64,000 nucleotides of DNA from Aureliella sp046290675 (GTDB taxonomy: Bacteria > Planctomycetota > Planctomycetia > Pirellulales > Pirellulaceae). Shown in pieces: positions 8,728 through 18,463 of the stretch. Below the pieces are notes generated by a model, which was not told the DNA's origin, ran no database searches, and saw only the letters and a list, made by a program, of their open reading frames with translations. Within the stretch, counting starts at the first letter, position 1. Each line of letters begins with the position of its first letter. The stretch covers positions 186,001 through 250,000 of the forward strand of contig JBKAHA010000007.1 in the NCBI GenBank assembly GCA_046290675.1. Reading direction: 5' to 3'. Made by a program: the position numbers and the translations under genes.

Positions 8728-10812
8728 GTGGGTTTTCGTATGCTTCCATCCTGCCCTGTGAAAGAGATCCGGAAAGTCCTTTTATGCGTGCTCGCTTGGG
8801 GCGGCTATGCGGGCTCCGTCGTCGCGCAGGATCAAGCTGCCTCGAAGGCTAGAGCGCCGGAATCGGTTGTGGCCAAGTCCGGTGAGCAATACGACGAGTA
8901 TCACAGCTCTCGGCTGCCCGATAGCTACCCAATGTCGAATCCATCTTCTGGGAGTTACACCGACGCGTATGCTGCCAGCAGTGCGTATGCTCGTCCTGGC
9001 TATCAGGCGGGTTACGGTGCAGAGTACGAAGATCCCTTCAGCGAAGCTCGCGCTCGAGTCCCTGACTACGTTGCCGATGGAGAGTACCGGAAGCCAGCGA
9101 ATCTGTGTTTCGTTACTGATGCACTGGCGCTAGTTTCTACCGAGGCATCCGGGCAGATCTTTTCAGTCGATGCAGCTAGTCATGTGGTCAGTGAGTTTTT
9201 CGCAGAGGAGAAGGCATCGTTTGGCCAAATGGCTGTGATTGACGCGACGACGATCGCGGTGCTGGATCGAGCTGGCAGTCGAGTGTTGCTACTTGAGCTT
9301 ACTTTGGACGACCCGGAGCATCCGAAAGCCAGGAAATCGTTTGAGCTGGATGCCCCGGGACTTCCTTCGGCGGTGGCTTGGGATGATTTACGCAAGGAAT
9401 TGCTGGTCACCGGTACATGGTCGCAGCGACTCTATCGATGGCGACTCGAAAAGCTTGATGTGGACACAAACCATCGGTGGCAGGTAACTCACCGGCAATC
9501 CGCAGACCTTCCAATGTGTGGCGGTCAATTGCTGGTTTTGCCAAAGAGTCAATCGATCATGGTGGTTGATGCTTTTGGTCGTGACTATGTGATGTTGCAA
9601 TTAGATTCGCTGGAGCGAATCAACCACCAAAAGCTGTATGGTCACAATGTCACTGGCTTGCTTGCGACCGCGGATGAAGAGTTCGTCTTCTTTCCCCATC
9701 AACTATTGAATGAATTTGCACGCTCTGTAACCACCGATATTACTTGGGGTGGTTTGATGAGTAACAACATACGCTGGCTTCGCACAGAACGCCTCTTGAA
9801 TGAACAAGAAGAACAAGTGTTCAAAAAGGGGCGTTTCTTGCCATTGGGGACTCCAGGCAATGGTGCAGGTGATCCATCGAGCATCGCGCGTTCGGATGAG
9901 GGCCTGTTGGCGGTGACTCTAGCGGGGACAAATCGAGTTGCTCTTGGTAGCGAAGCGGACTATTACTTTCGACAGTACGCCGTCGGATACCGTCCTGTAG
10001 ACTGCGAATTCAGTCCATCTGGTGACGAACTCTGGGTTGTGAATAAGTTCTCCGATTCGCTGACTTGCATTGATGTTGAGTCGGGCGAGCAGAGCGAAAT
10101 CGAATTGGGACCATTGCGGTCTCCCACGATCGAAGAGCGTGGTGAGCAATTCTTTTTTTCCTCCCAGCTGTCACATGATGGTTGGATGAGCTGCCACAGT
10201 TGCCACAGTGAGGGGCATACGAACGGGCAACTCAATGATAACTTTTCTGATCAGACCTTCGGAACACCGAAACGGATTTTGACTTTGCGAGGTCAAGCTG
10301 ACACCGCTCCATACGCTTGGAATGGAAAGATCGATAGCTTGGAGAAACAGGTCGGCCACTCGATTGTGTCGACAATGGCCGGTGCAGAGCCACCACAGGA
10401 TGTGATTGTGTCGATCGCCAGGTTCGTGGCGACTTTGGAGAATCCACCAAGTTTGGCTGATGCTCGAGCCGCTACTAAACCCAGTGACTTTGGTAACAGT
10501 GAGCACGAAGTTTGGGCCACCAAGATCCGCAAGGGGCATCAGCAGTTCACGAAGTTAGGTTGTGCAGAGTGCCACGCAGGGAAGAACTTGACTTCTCCAG
10601 AGACCTATGATGTTGGCCTTGTGGACGAAGCGAACGAGAGACAATTCAACCCGCCTAGTTTACGTGGCGTTAGCCAACGTCAGACGGCATTACTTCATGA
10701 TGGACGAGCCGGATCATTGAGCGAAGTCTTTGAGAAGGAGCAGCACCAATTGGATGCGCCGCTGACCAAGAAGCAGCTGGGACAGCTAGTAGCCTATTTG
10801 CAGTCGCTGTAG
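8728..10812 (+). CDS. Secreted beta-propeller protein with two cytochrome c haem sites
   Basis: A periplasmic cytochrome of about 694 residues. I prefer the GTG at 8728 because AGGAGA lies five bases upstream and a signal peptide (hydrophobic VLLCVLAWGGYAG, then a VVAQ cleavage site) follows directly; 8695 and 8740 are alternatives. A low-complexity Ser/Tyr-rich stretch precedes a YVTN-like beta-propeller (about 120-470). The C-terminal part has two CxxCH haem sites, CHSCH near 489 and CAECH near 612, in the pattern of dihaem cytochrome c peroxidase / MauG-like proteins, and ends in QLVAYLQSL, typical of cytochrome c. It probably carries electrons in the periplasm; the substrate is unknown. 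Confidence 0.87.
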   Translation: MGFRMLPSCPVKEIRKVLLCVLAWGGYAGSVVAQDQAASKARAPESVVAKSGEQYDEYHSSRLPDSYPMSNPSSGSYTDAYAASSAYARPGYQAGYGAEYEDPFSEARARVPDYVADGEYRKPANLCFVTDALALVSTEASGQIFSVDAASHVVSEFFAEEKASFGQMAVIDATTIAVLDRAGSRVLLLELTLDDPEHPKARKSFELDAPGLPSAVAWDDLRKELLVTGTWSQRLYRWRLEKLDVDTNHRWQVTHRQSADLPMCGGQLLVLPKSQSIMVVDAFGRDYVMLQLDSLERINHQKLYGHNVTGLLATADEEFVFFPHQLLNEFARSVTTDITWGGLMSNNIRWLRTERLLNEQEEQVFKKGRFLPLGTPGNGAGDPSSIARSDEGLLAVTLAGTNRVALGSEADYYFRQYAVGYRPVDCEFSPSGDELWVVNKFSDSLTCIDVESGEQSEIELGPLRSPTIEERGEQFFFSSQLSHDGWMSCHSCHSEGHTNGQLNDNFSDQTFGTPKRILTLRGQADTAPYAWNGKIDSLEKQVGHSIVSTMAGAEPPQDVIVSIARFVATLENPPSLADARAATKPSDFGNSEHEVWATKIRKGHQQFTKLGCAECHAGKNLTSPETYDVGLVDEANERQFNPPSLRGVSQRQTALLHDGRAGSLSEVFEKEQHQLDAPLTKKQLGQLVAYLQSL

Positions 10813-10894
10813 TGACGCAAACGTTCCTGCGGACGATCCTTACACTCGCGCTCATAAATCAGGTGGTAGCCAGGCCGAATCGCCGTGAGTGGCA

Positions 10895-11539
10895 CTAGCT
10901 TTCGTGGGTGTAAGATCCCATAGCCTTGCCTAATCGCTTGAGGGCGCGAACGATTCGCTTTGATGCGGCATCTGGAGTAATCCCCAAGCTTGCCCCAATA
11001 ACGCTTGGCTTTAGCCCGTCGAAGTATCGCATGCGAATTAAGTCCTGATCCGTCTGGCTCATCGTGCTGAGTGCTTCGTTCACACGGCTGCGATTTTCCA
11101 AGCGAATGAGTTGGCTGCGAGGGCTTGGCTCACGCCTCGGGCCGATCTCGTCTAACGGCGACGTCCCACTATCTGATTCCGCATCTAGTGATGCTTCGGC
11201 TCGCACGGATCTCTTTTGCGTGGCAATGTGATACCGGTAGGCGTCGATCGAATTCTGCTCTGCAAGAATATGTAGCCAACGATCAAACGGTATGGCAGGG
11301 TTCGCAAGATATTCGTCCAGCCTGCGGCTGGCTTCGATCATCGTTTCTTGAATCACATCAGACGCATCGATGCGACGAGCCAATCGGCGATCGAGCCGTG
11401 ACGCGACCAGCCGTCGCAACTTCTCACGGTGCTTGGCAAACAGCTCGGCTAGTGCGCCGGCGGGTCTACAGCGCAACGCTGCCAAAGTCGTTTCCGACTT
11501 CGGAGCGGCATCAGGCAACTCGGAGGAAATCTGGTGCAT
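10895..11539 (-). CDS. ECF-type RNA polymerase sigma factor
   Basis: A 214-residue sigma-70 family factor of the planctomycete ECF type. Region 2 is recognisable in DASDVIQETMIEASRRL and FDRWLHILAEQNSID, and region 4 in QTDQDLIRMRYFDGLKPSVIG followed by a helix-turn-helix near 165-205. It has no anti-sigma neighbour. It is divergent from the acidic protein gene (277 bases between starts) and convergent with the cytochrome gene, so its regulon cannot be read from context. The call is firm; the signal that activates it is unknown. Confidence 0.9.
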   Translation of the reverse strand: MHQISSELPDAAPKSETTLAALRCRPAGALAELFAKHREKLRRLVASRLDRRLARRIDASDVIQETMIEASRRLDEYLANPAIPFDRWLHILAEQNSIDAYRYHIATQKRSVRAEASLDAESDSGTSPLDEIGPRREPSPRSQLIRLENRSRVNEALSTMSQTDQDLIRMRYFDGLKPSVIGASLGITPDAASKRIVRALKRLGKAMGSYTHES

Positions 11540-11816
11540 CTATTCGTTTTCAACGGAGGGCGATTAAGATCACCAGTGTTATCTGAAAAATGGCTCATGC
11601 CAGACGTGGACAGGGTTTTCGAAGGATAAATCAACTTTTCAGGTCCATTTTGGTGGTGTTTTTCGGTAACCACAGAGACGACGAAGTCAGCGGAGGGCAA
11701 ATAACACGGCTACGTGGCGGCGGAGTTCCGGTGTCGTTCTGATTTTCGCCCTGCCACCACCAGGTGGCTCTACTCCTCCCTGACGGGTCTCATTTTGGGG
11801 ACCCAGATCGATCGCC

Positions 11817-13487
11817 ATGAGAACCAACCGTCGCTCCAACAAACTACTCCAAAACGAATTTTCATCTCTACAGCAACGTCAGCTGCTTACCGCAGCCCCC
11901 ATCGCGTGCCCGCTTGGTGACGTCGCCTCTGTCGAATCGGGGGGAGACGATGCGACCGCGCTAGAGCAAACCGATCAGCTCTCGGAGATCGATGCCAGCG
12001 AGGTTGACTCCGAAGCTTCTTCCGACGCATCAACTGATGATGTTGCTGCTTCAGCTGAGCAGTCTGACTCCACGCAAACCGATGTGTTCGTTTCAACCGA
12101 CGAGTCAGATGACTCTGGTTCGGTTGAATCAGACACGAATTCTGATGTGGTGACCGTCGGTGATTCGGCTGGTGAGTTGGAGGCTTCGGCTGTCGGATCG
12201 GATTTGGAAGAATGTCCAATCCCAGACGGAGGATTGGTTAGCGACTTAGGCGAGGTTCCCGACGGCAGTGCTGAGGATTCAGTTAGCGTCTCGAGCGAAT
12301 TGATTGCAGACGATTCATCTGAGGGCATTGACGTTGATTTCGGTGAGACCGACCAACTGATCGATGAATCCACCGAGGCGGAATCTGAGGTAGCTTTGGT
12401 ATCGACCGAAGACGGGCAATCTGACTCCACAGACGATTCAATTGTCGGCGACGATGTTGCTTGCATTCCCGCTAGCACACTCGCAACGGCGAGTTCAGGG
12501 GAGACCGATGGATCCGCAACAGACGCGTTCGCAGACGATAGCGGTTCATTGGAGCAGGATGATGAATCAACGCAATTGGTCAGCGCCGAGGCCTCGACTG
12601 GTGAAGAAGTCGCTGCAGTAGACGAAGTGACTGCGAATGACATCTCTACTGAGGAAGTTGCCACCACGCAAGAAGATGCCTCGGTTTCAACGAGCGAGAC
12701 CGTGATGAACGATGATACCTCGACGACAGTTGGAGGCGATGGGCAAGAGGAATCGCAAGAGGAATCGCAAGAGGAATTAGACTCCCTAGCCGAAGCGGAG
12801 TCAGAGGGGTCGCTTGGGCCGGAAACAACGCAACTGGTAGACACCGTTGCTAGCGACGCCGAAGACTCTGGTGAAACGGTCGAGACTGAGAGTGTTTCTG
12901 AAGGATCTGAAAGCGTGGCAGTTGACGGCAGTTGCATCGAGTCTGACGAGATAGTCGAGGTGGTTGAAGCGGGCGCAGTCGACCAGCAATTTGAAGCTGA
13001 CCAGCAATTGGAAGCTGAACCCGACGATGGCAGCAGCGAAAGTTCTGTAGATGAGATCCAATTCGTTAGTACCGAAAGCTCAGACGACTTGGGTCCCAAC
13101 GAAGAGGGCTCCGATCTCGGAATGGCTGAGGAAGAGGCCGATTTAGCCGCCGAGACGGAGGGATCCAGCGGCGGAGACGATCTTGGATCTGCTTCTGACT
13201 CGGCAGAAAATCTCGTTGGCTCAGACGAGCAGGAATTCGTGCCAGCCCAATCCGCATTCGATACCGTCGACAACCTCGATGAGATGCTGGTTGCGGAAGA
13301 TGTGGTTAGCACTACGGAAATGCCGGTCATTGAGATGGTTGAAAAAACGGAGGTGGTTGAAAGTGAGTCAATGAATGAATTGGATATGGAGTTCCTTTCC
13401 AGTTCTCAGTCCACCATGACAGCTCAGCTGATCGAAGCTACCAAGGATGATGCTGACGAATCGAACAGCGAAAACAGTCTTTGCTAG
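11817..13487 (+). CDS. Extremely acidic Ser/Asp/Glu-rich protein with LEPR-XLL-like N-terminus
   Basis: A 556-residue protein with no domain I recognise beyond its start. The basic N-terminus (MRTNRRSNKL) leads into FSSLQQRQLLTAAP, a variant of the LEPR-XLL motif that opens many large planctomycete surface proteins. From R21 to K510 there is no Lys or Arg, and I see no His, Tyr or Trp, while Asp, Glu, Ser, Thr, Val, Ala and Gly dominate. The predicted pI is extremely low and the chain is probably disordered. Small tandem repeats occur (EESQ units near 12745, an ADQQ-type repeat near 12980). It ends in Cys. Possible roles are cation binding or a cell-surface spacer; this is inference. Confidence 0.8.
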   Translation: MRTNRRSNKLLQNEFSSLQQRQLLTAAPIACPLGDVASVESGGDDATALEQTDQLSEIDASEVDSEASSDASTDDVAASAEQSDSTQTDVFVSTDESDDSGSVESDTNSDVVTVGDSAGELEASAVGSDLEECPIPDGGLVSDLGEVPDGSAEDSVSVSSELIADDSSEGIDVDFGETDQLIDESTEAESEVALVSTEDGQSDSTDDSIVGDDVACIPASTLATASSGETDGSATDAFADDSGSLEQDDESTQLVSAEASTGEEVAAVDEVTANDISTEEVATTQEDASVSTSETVMNDDTSTTVGGDGQEESQEESQEELDSLAEAESEGSLGPETTQLVDTVASDAEDSGETVETESVSEGSESVAVDGSCIESDEIVEVVEAGAVDQQFEADQQLEAEPDDGSSESSVDEIQFVSTESSDDLGPNEEGSDLGMAEEEADLAAETEGSSGGDDLGSASDSAENLVGSDEQEFVPAQSAFDTVDNLDEMLVAEDVVSTTEMPVIEMVEKTEVVESESMNELDMEFLSSSQSTMTAQLIEATKDDADESNSENSLC

Positions 13488-13874
13488 CAAAAACGTTCTG
13501 TTGGTCATCTGAACGTCATCCGGCGATTCAGAATGGCAATGTCTTCAAAGCGAAGAGCGGGTCCGGACGCACGAATTTGTGCGACCGCGAACAACTTTCA
13601 TTTCGGTTCACCCGCGAGGCTCTTTCTTCTGAGCTTCGGTGGGGAACCTAGCTAAGTCGCGGCGATTGGGGGGGAACTTGTTCTTGTTGTTCCGCGGGCT
13701 GGGCGAATACGCCTAACGCACTTGCTGGAATGGATCAGACCTCTTCCGGTGATAGAGTTTGCTCGATTCGCAACCCCTTCCTAACCGATACAGATTAAGG
13801 CTCTTTGTTTCCACGTTTTCTCTAAGCAAAGTCCTTGGGTGTTTAACGGTCCCCGATTCGAAACTGTGTTTCGA
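13488..13874. other. Intergenic stretch upstream of the TolC-like gene
   Basis: Nearly 390 bases separating the acidic protein gene from the outer-membrane protein gene. It must hold the latter's promoter, but I cannot point to convincing -35/-10 boxes, and I see no small gene. Confidence 0.4.
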
Positions 13875-16298
13875 ATGACTGCAATAAGGATCGCGACTGT
13901 AGGCTGCTGCCTTGCCGTCGGCGCGTGCGCTGCACGGGGCGTGACGGCACAAGAATCGAGAAACAGCAAGACGGATCAAGAGCGTAGGACATCGGCGAAG
14001 TTTCGGCCGCCTCCCGTCCAGAAGGTACTTGGTTCATCCCCAAAGCGTGTTCAACCTGCGCCCAACAATACTCGGATTCAGGAAGCTAGTCGGCAAGAGG
14101 CCACGCCATTGGCACACAGCACGGCGCCAATTCTGAACGGGCGGCAAGTTGCTTTTGGATCTTTGGCGCACTCGTCATCGAATAGATCCGGTGCGGCGGC
14201 AGCGCCGAACGCACCGGTCAATCCAGAGCCCCCGAGTTATGTGGGCAGCCTCTTTTTTGGCGGCCCTCGCCAAAGTATGCGGGAAGCGGAGGGCCATGCA
14301 CGTTCTTATGACCTGTCGAACGAGCTCAAGGCAAACGACTTCGTCACCAACACGAAATTGAGGGTCTTTCCCACCGTCGCGCGGAAAGAGCTGCCCGGGA
14401 ATGAATCAAACGTAAGCATGAGTGGAAGTGAATTCTCGACTGGTGGAGTTCAGCGATTAGGAACGGGCCTCATACTTGCACCAAGCAGCCGAGTGGCGGC
14501 GAATTCGATGCAGGGAGAGATCCTCGCGGAGCCCATCGGAGACGGAATTGGATCCCTACCCAGGCCTTCCAGTGACGATCCGCAGAAGTACGCGAATCCA
14601 TTTTCGAATGAGTCGGTGCCACCCACGATCCCATTAGAAAGCGTGCCTGCTCCGCTCCCCTCAGCTGCTGAGCAAGAAACCATCCAAGATATAACAGGAC
14701 GAATTGCCCGGGGAAGAGTTCTACCCGAACGAACAGCTGTCGCCATCGGCTTACAAGAGGTTGTCAGCCTGGCTCTTTATCATGCAAAGGCATTGAAGGT
14801 CGTACGGATACAACCTGCCGAAGCCAAGCAGGTTGTAAATCAGGAGTTTGGCCAATTTGATTGGAACACGTTCGTCGAAACTCTGTTCTCCTCGAACGCC
14901 AATCCCGTTGGGAATCTATCGCAAACAAACCTCAATCTGAACCAAGTACGCAACGATGAGAATCGGGTGGATGTTGGTGTTCGAAAACAAACTTTGACTG
15001 GCGGTCAGCTAGAGCTGCGTCAATCACTGGGGACTGCGGATAGCAACTCGGGACTGTTGAATCCCGAAGAACCAGGCAATGCACGGATCAGCATAACCTA
15101 TTCGCAGGAGTTCCTCCGGGATGGCGGCCAAGACGTCGTGTTGGGACAGGCGCTCATTGCTAGCCTAAATGCCGACGTCGCCCATGCCGACGCGTTCGCA
15201 CAGATGTCGGATGTGCTCCGGGACGTGCTGGCACAATACTGGAATCTATATCAAGCAAGAGGCGACTATTTTGTCCAGCTTTCGCTCGTGGAGTGGGCGC
15301 GGGAAACTCTGGAAATCTTGGAAGCACGGCGAAAGATCGATGCGGAACGCAACTCGATCGAGCAAGCTCGTGCATTGTGGCTTGAGGCACGAGCCAATCT
15401 CGAAACTGCACGCGCAAATGTGTTGACCGCACAGGACCAGCTCTATCGCTTGGTAAACGCACCCGAGATTGATTCAAACGCATTTGAGCTTGTTCTGACA
15501 GCTGAGCCGCAAAGCACCAGTCGTCCGCTGGACGTACTTGTCGAGCTGCAAGAAGCAATTCGTTTTCGCGCCGAGGTAGCCCAGAAGCTCATTGAGATTC
15601 GCGCGGCGGCGGTTACCCATCACATCTCGCTCAATCAACTACTGCCGCGGCTCACATTTTCCATTGAATCCTCACTGAATGGAATCGATGAGAATCGAGA
15701 TTTCTGGGGAGCGCTGCGCAATACGTCCGACGTCGATCCGTCCTACGCAGCTAACGTGGCGTTCGAATTCCCGATTGGGAATCATACGGCGAAGGCTCAG
15801 AATAAGCAGGCACGGTTGACCCTTCAGCGATTGCAATTCGAGTACGAAGATGAGATTGAGCAGGTGAGGCTGGACGTCGCTGCTGCGATCCGTACTCTCA
15901 ATGCCTCGAATACAATTCTTGAGCAGCGGAGACGCACGCTCGCGGCCAGGGAAGAGGAAATTGAGTATCTGCGAATTCGCCGAGATGTCATTCCTCAAGA
16001 TGGAGCATCGCCTAGTCTATTGTTAGAGCAGCTCTTTCAAGCGATCAATCGCCAAGTTGTTTCTCAGCAGGCTTACATTGCCGCTATCAGCGATCAGCAA
16101 GACGCATTTGCGGAATTGCTCCGCGCGAAAGGGCTGCTTGTAAATCTCTCAGAAGTACCTCGCGATATTCTGATGGCGGTTCCAGTACCATCCAGGGCAT
16201 TTCGCGAGCAAAGGAGTAACCGTCGAGGCTTCAAGTCGGAAGCCTACGATCGAGCCGTGTTACCAGGTTTGGCTGACCCGATCCCAAACTACCGCTAA
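13875..16298 (+). CDS. TolC-family outer-membrane efflux protein
   Basis: An outer-membrane channel protein of about 807 residues. I chose the ATG at 13875 over the GTG at 13839 because a signal peptide (AIRIATVGCCLAVGACAARG) starts there. The first 270 residues are Pro/Ser-rich and probably disordered, making it much longer than E. coli TolC. The rest has two OEP repeats with long alpha-helices, for example LVEWARETLEILEARRKID and the helical ARANLETARANVLTAQDQ region, as in TolC. TolC proteins form the exit duct of type I secretion and multidrug pumps; no inner-membrane or adaptor partner is encoded next to it. Confidence 0.86.
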   Translation: MTAIRIATVGCCLAVGACAARGVTAQESRNSKTDQERRTSAKFRPPPVQKVLGSSPKRVQPAPNNTRIQEASRQEATPLAHSTAPILNGRQVAFGSLAHSSSNRSGAAAAPNAPVNPEPPSYVGSLFFGGPRQSMREAEGHARSYDLSNELKANDFVTNTKLRVFPTVARKELPGNESNVSMSGSEFSTGGVQRLGTGLILAPSSRVAANSMQGEILAEPIGDGIGSLPRPSSDDPQKYANPFSNESVPPTIPLESVPAPLPSAAEQETIQDITGRIARGRVLPERTAVAIGLQEVVSLALYHAKALKVVRIQPAEAKQVVNQEFGQFDWNTFVETLFSSNANPVGNLSQTNLNLNQVRNDENRVDVGVRKQTLTGGQLELRQSLGTADSNSGLLNPEEPGNARISITYSQEFLRDGGQDVVLGQALIASLNADVAHADAFAQMSDVLRDVLAQYWNLYQARGDYFVQLSLVEWARETLEILEARRKIDAERNSIEQARALWLEARANLETARANVLTAQDQLYRLVNAPEIDSNAFELVLTAEPQSTSRPLDVLVELQEAIRFRAEVAQKLIEIRAAAVTHHISLNQLLPRLTFSIESSLNGIDENRDFWGALRNTSDVDPSYAANVAFEFPIGNHTAKAQNKQARLTLQRLQFEYEDEIEQVRLDVAAAIRTLNASNTILEQRRRTLAAREEEIEYLRIRRDVIPQDGASPSLLLEQLFQAINRQVVSQQAYIAAISDQQDAFAELLRAKGLLVNLSEVPRDILMAVPVPSRAFREQRSNRRGFKSEAYDRAVLPGLADPIPNYR

Positions 16299-16829
16299 GA
16301 AAGATGCTGCGTCCTCGAACGGCCCTCGCGTCACACATGTGGCATGACGAGCGAGTCATACCGCTCCCTCAAATTGGCATGTGATTGCTGGTGGAAACTC
16401 GGCTCTGTGCCCTTACGTTTCTACAAAGGGTTTTCCTCTCAGGAGACCAGCGGGAATTGCTGACGCGTCTATTTCAGCGCTTACGGACGGTGGAAGGCCC
16501 CCTAGAAGAAGCGAAAATGATACGGTTGTGCAGGTTGCTTCGGTAAAAGCAGGCAAAGGCTATAGGAATGGTGTTCAATCTCCTGCACAAAACCTCCTCC
16601 AACTTCAAGAGTCAGTGATACGCACGAAATCAGAAGGGAAGTTGTTCTGTATCCAAGTGGCGCCTTGGCGAATTTGCAGCATCTACGTCTAGAAGGTTGG
16701 ATGAATAACCTATCCTTCTGAGTGGCTTAAGAGCCTCGCTCGTATGCGTTTTTGGAGTCGGGTTTAACCGCTCGATCATTGAGGACGGCGAGCAACTCAG
16801 CAAAGTAGACTGTAATTTACCATCGCCCC
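16299..16829. other. Intergenic stretch with one doubtful small frame
   Basis: About 530 bases. A 103-codon frame starting with GTG at 16381 and ending at 16692 is the only candidate; its composition is unremarkable, it lacks a ribosome-binding site and I do not recognise it. A weak hairpin (AGAAGG with CCTTCT, about 16691-16719) follows it. I do not call a gene here. Confidence 0.4.
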
Positions 16830-17471
16830 TTGGGGTGGAGTGCCAGGAAGCAAAGGGCTGGTGCCTTGGCGATCAGCAGCGAGAACTTGATTGACGATGT
16901 TGGCAACGTTGAGCAAACGTTGCGGGATCGACTTCCAGCGTTGTTGACTTCTTTTGATGCTGAGGTCGGCATCCTTTGGATTCGAACGCCTAACGGTCAA
17001 CTCCGCTGGGCGGCGAGTCAGGGTATCGAGGTTGATGATATTCCTGAACAATCCGTCTTTGTTCGCGATCTACTTTGGAATGCGGAGGAGACGATCGAAC
17101 TCGGTTGTTGCCAAATTTATAATGCTTGCGACGAAAACGCGTTCAAGACGCTGTCCTACGCCGATTACTCGGCAGTCGAGCAGACCATGTGCGAGCCCGG
17201 CAATTCTTCGGATGTGGGGGAGCGTCGTCAAAAGACGGACGAAAGGACCTGCGACGGAACCGATCGGAAAATAAAAGAATTGGTGTGCAATAATGCACAG
17301 CTTTTGATGCCGATCGAACTGCCTGGGGTATTAGCCCTGTACTGCGTCTTTGTTAAGTCTGCCCCCAAGTTCACGTGCGGAATTCGCATTTTCCAGCTTG
17401 ATAATGCGATTGATGCGCTGCTTGCAGACAGTTTAGCGCCGACTACGATCAGTCTTTCGCGGGGTTGGTGA
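16830..17471 (+). CDS. Hypothetical protein with possible GAF-like fold
   Basis: A protein of about 213 residues that I do not recognise with confidence. The central part (LPALLTSFDAEVGILWIR, then QLRWAASQGIE) resembles the beginning of a GAF domain, which binds small ligands, but no catalytic or signalling output domain is attached. There is no ATG near the N-terminus; TTG at 16830 or TTG at 16866 are the possible starts, because a stop lies at 16806. Its last 23 bases overlap the end of the convergent secreted-protein gene. Confidence 0.5.
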   Translation: MGWSARKQRAGALAISSENLIDDVGNVEQTLRDRLPALLTSFDAEVGILWIRTPNGQLRWAASQGIEVDDIPEQSVFVRDLLWNAEETIELGCCQIYNACDENAFKTLSYADYSAVEQTMCEPGNSSDVGERRQKTDERTCDGTDRKIKELVCNNAQLLMPIELPGVLALYCVFVKSAPKFTCGIRIFQLDNAIDALLADSLAPTTISLSRGW

Positions 17472-18078
17472 TCGCATCGCCTGACTTCGGTTTGCTCTTT
17501 TTGAGGATCGTGGGGTCGTACTTGGAGCCATTGGATACCTGAATGGCGGTCATACGGACTTTCGTTGGAAAGAACCGTTCATGGTCCTCGCGTTTGTGGG
17601 CATGTCCTTGTCCACCGCTATCGTCCTTGATGACAAGATCCATCTGCCGGATTCCCTTGTTCCACACGATACGATCATTCTGCCAGAACTGCTTCATTGG
17701 GATGTCTTTTTCGAAGACGCCGGTTGTTTTGTAGACCGGTGTTCCGACGCATCCGTACCCTTCTTTAATTCCTTGGTACGGGATGTAGCAAACGCTCCAA
17801 GTGGTTGGTGCGTCTCCCTTTGGCTTATCAAGTACCTCTATCCGAAGGTGAACGCTTCCATTGCGATAGTCGACAGGAGCCGTCCAATCGCTCGGGCGAT
17901 TCGGATTGAGAAGATGTTCTCTCACATAGAAGTGCGATTTGCTTGGCTTGGAATTGTCTGCGTCGCTCTTGGTGTAGGTGAACTGAACATCAAACAAGAT
18001 GAACTGCTCGGCTCTAGCAGGGCACGCCAAGGCGGTGAAGGAGAGCAAAAAGCAATTGGAAAGGATTGTTCTCAGCAT
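17449..18078 (-). CDS. Secreted hypothetical protein
   Basis: A 209-residue protein with a clear Sec signal peptide (ILSNCFLLSFTALACPARA) and a mature part rich in beta-strand-type sequence, no cysteine motif and a Lys/Pro-rich tail. I do not recognise a family. The composition and the signal peptide make it a real gene. It is convergent with the GAF-like gene, overlapping it by 23 bases, and stands alone on its strand. Confidence 0.65.
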   Translation of the reverse strand: MLRTILSNCFLLSFTALACPARAEQFILFDVQFTYTKSDADNSKPSKSHFYVREHLLNPNRPSDWTAPVDYRNGSVHLRIEVLDKPKGDAPTTWSVCYIPYQGIKEGYGCVGTPVYKTTGVFEKDIPMKQFWQNDRIVWNKGIRQMDLVIKDDSGGQGHAHKREDHERFFPTKVRMTAIQVSNGSKYDPTILKKSKPKSGDAITNPAKD

Positions 18079-18463
18079 CTAGATAGATCCAAGGGATTCG
18101 AGCGAGGTAAGCGGTGAGGATGAGCGCGAGCAATCGGGGTTCGTCGAACTGACGGCACTTTGAGTGCCGCCAATCATTCAGTCCAATGAGCGATCCCAAC
18201 CGTGCGGCCGTGTTCGGATTTTACGTGAGTCCGCCATGCAAATGGGTGGTGTTTTTTCACAGAGACTATTCAGTCGGAACAATCCATACAAAAGGGCCTT
18301 GAAACCGGATTCAGATGGTTGAATTCCACGCTGTCCGTAGTCTCCGCATTGTAGGTTTTATCGACGCTCTTACGTCACGTTTATCTTCAAAAGCAGAACG
18401 TGCCGGCTGGATTGAGACGCCTCGACCGTGCCGCGAAACACCTCCACTTTGATTTGAAACATC
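18079..18463. other. Divergent intergenic stretch, no gene seen
   Basis: About 385 bases between the divergently transcribed secreted protein and PilZ-domain genes. It presumably carries both promoters. I see no RNA gene or notable repeat. Confidence 0.4.

Noticed and set aside
11975..13330. A 451-codon open frame on the minus strand opposite the acidic protein gene
   Set aside because: It is Ser/Val/Pro-rich and is produced by the reverse complement of GAN and TCN codons in the acidic gene; no start signal or family resemblance.
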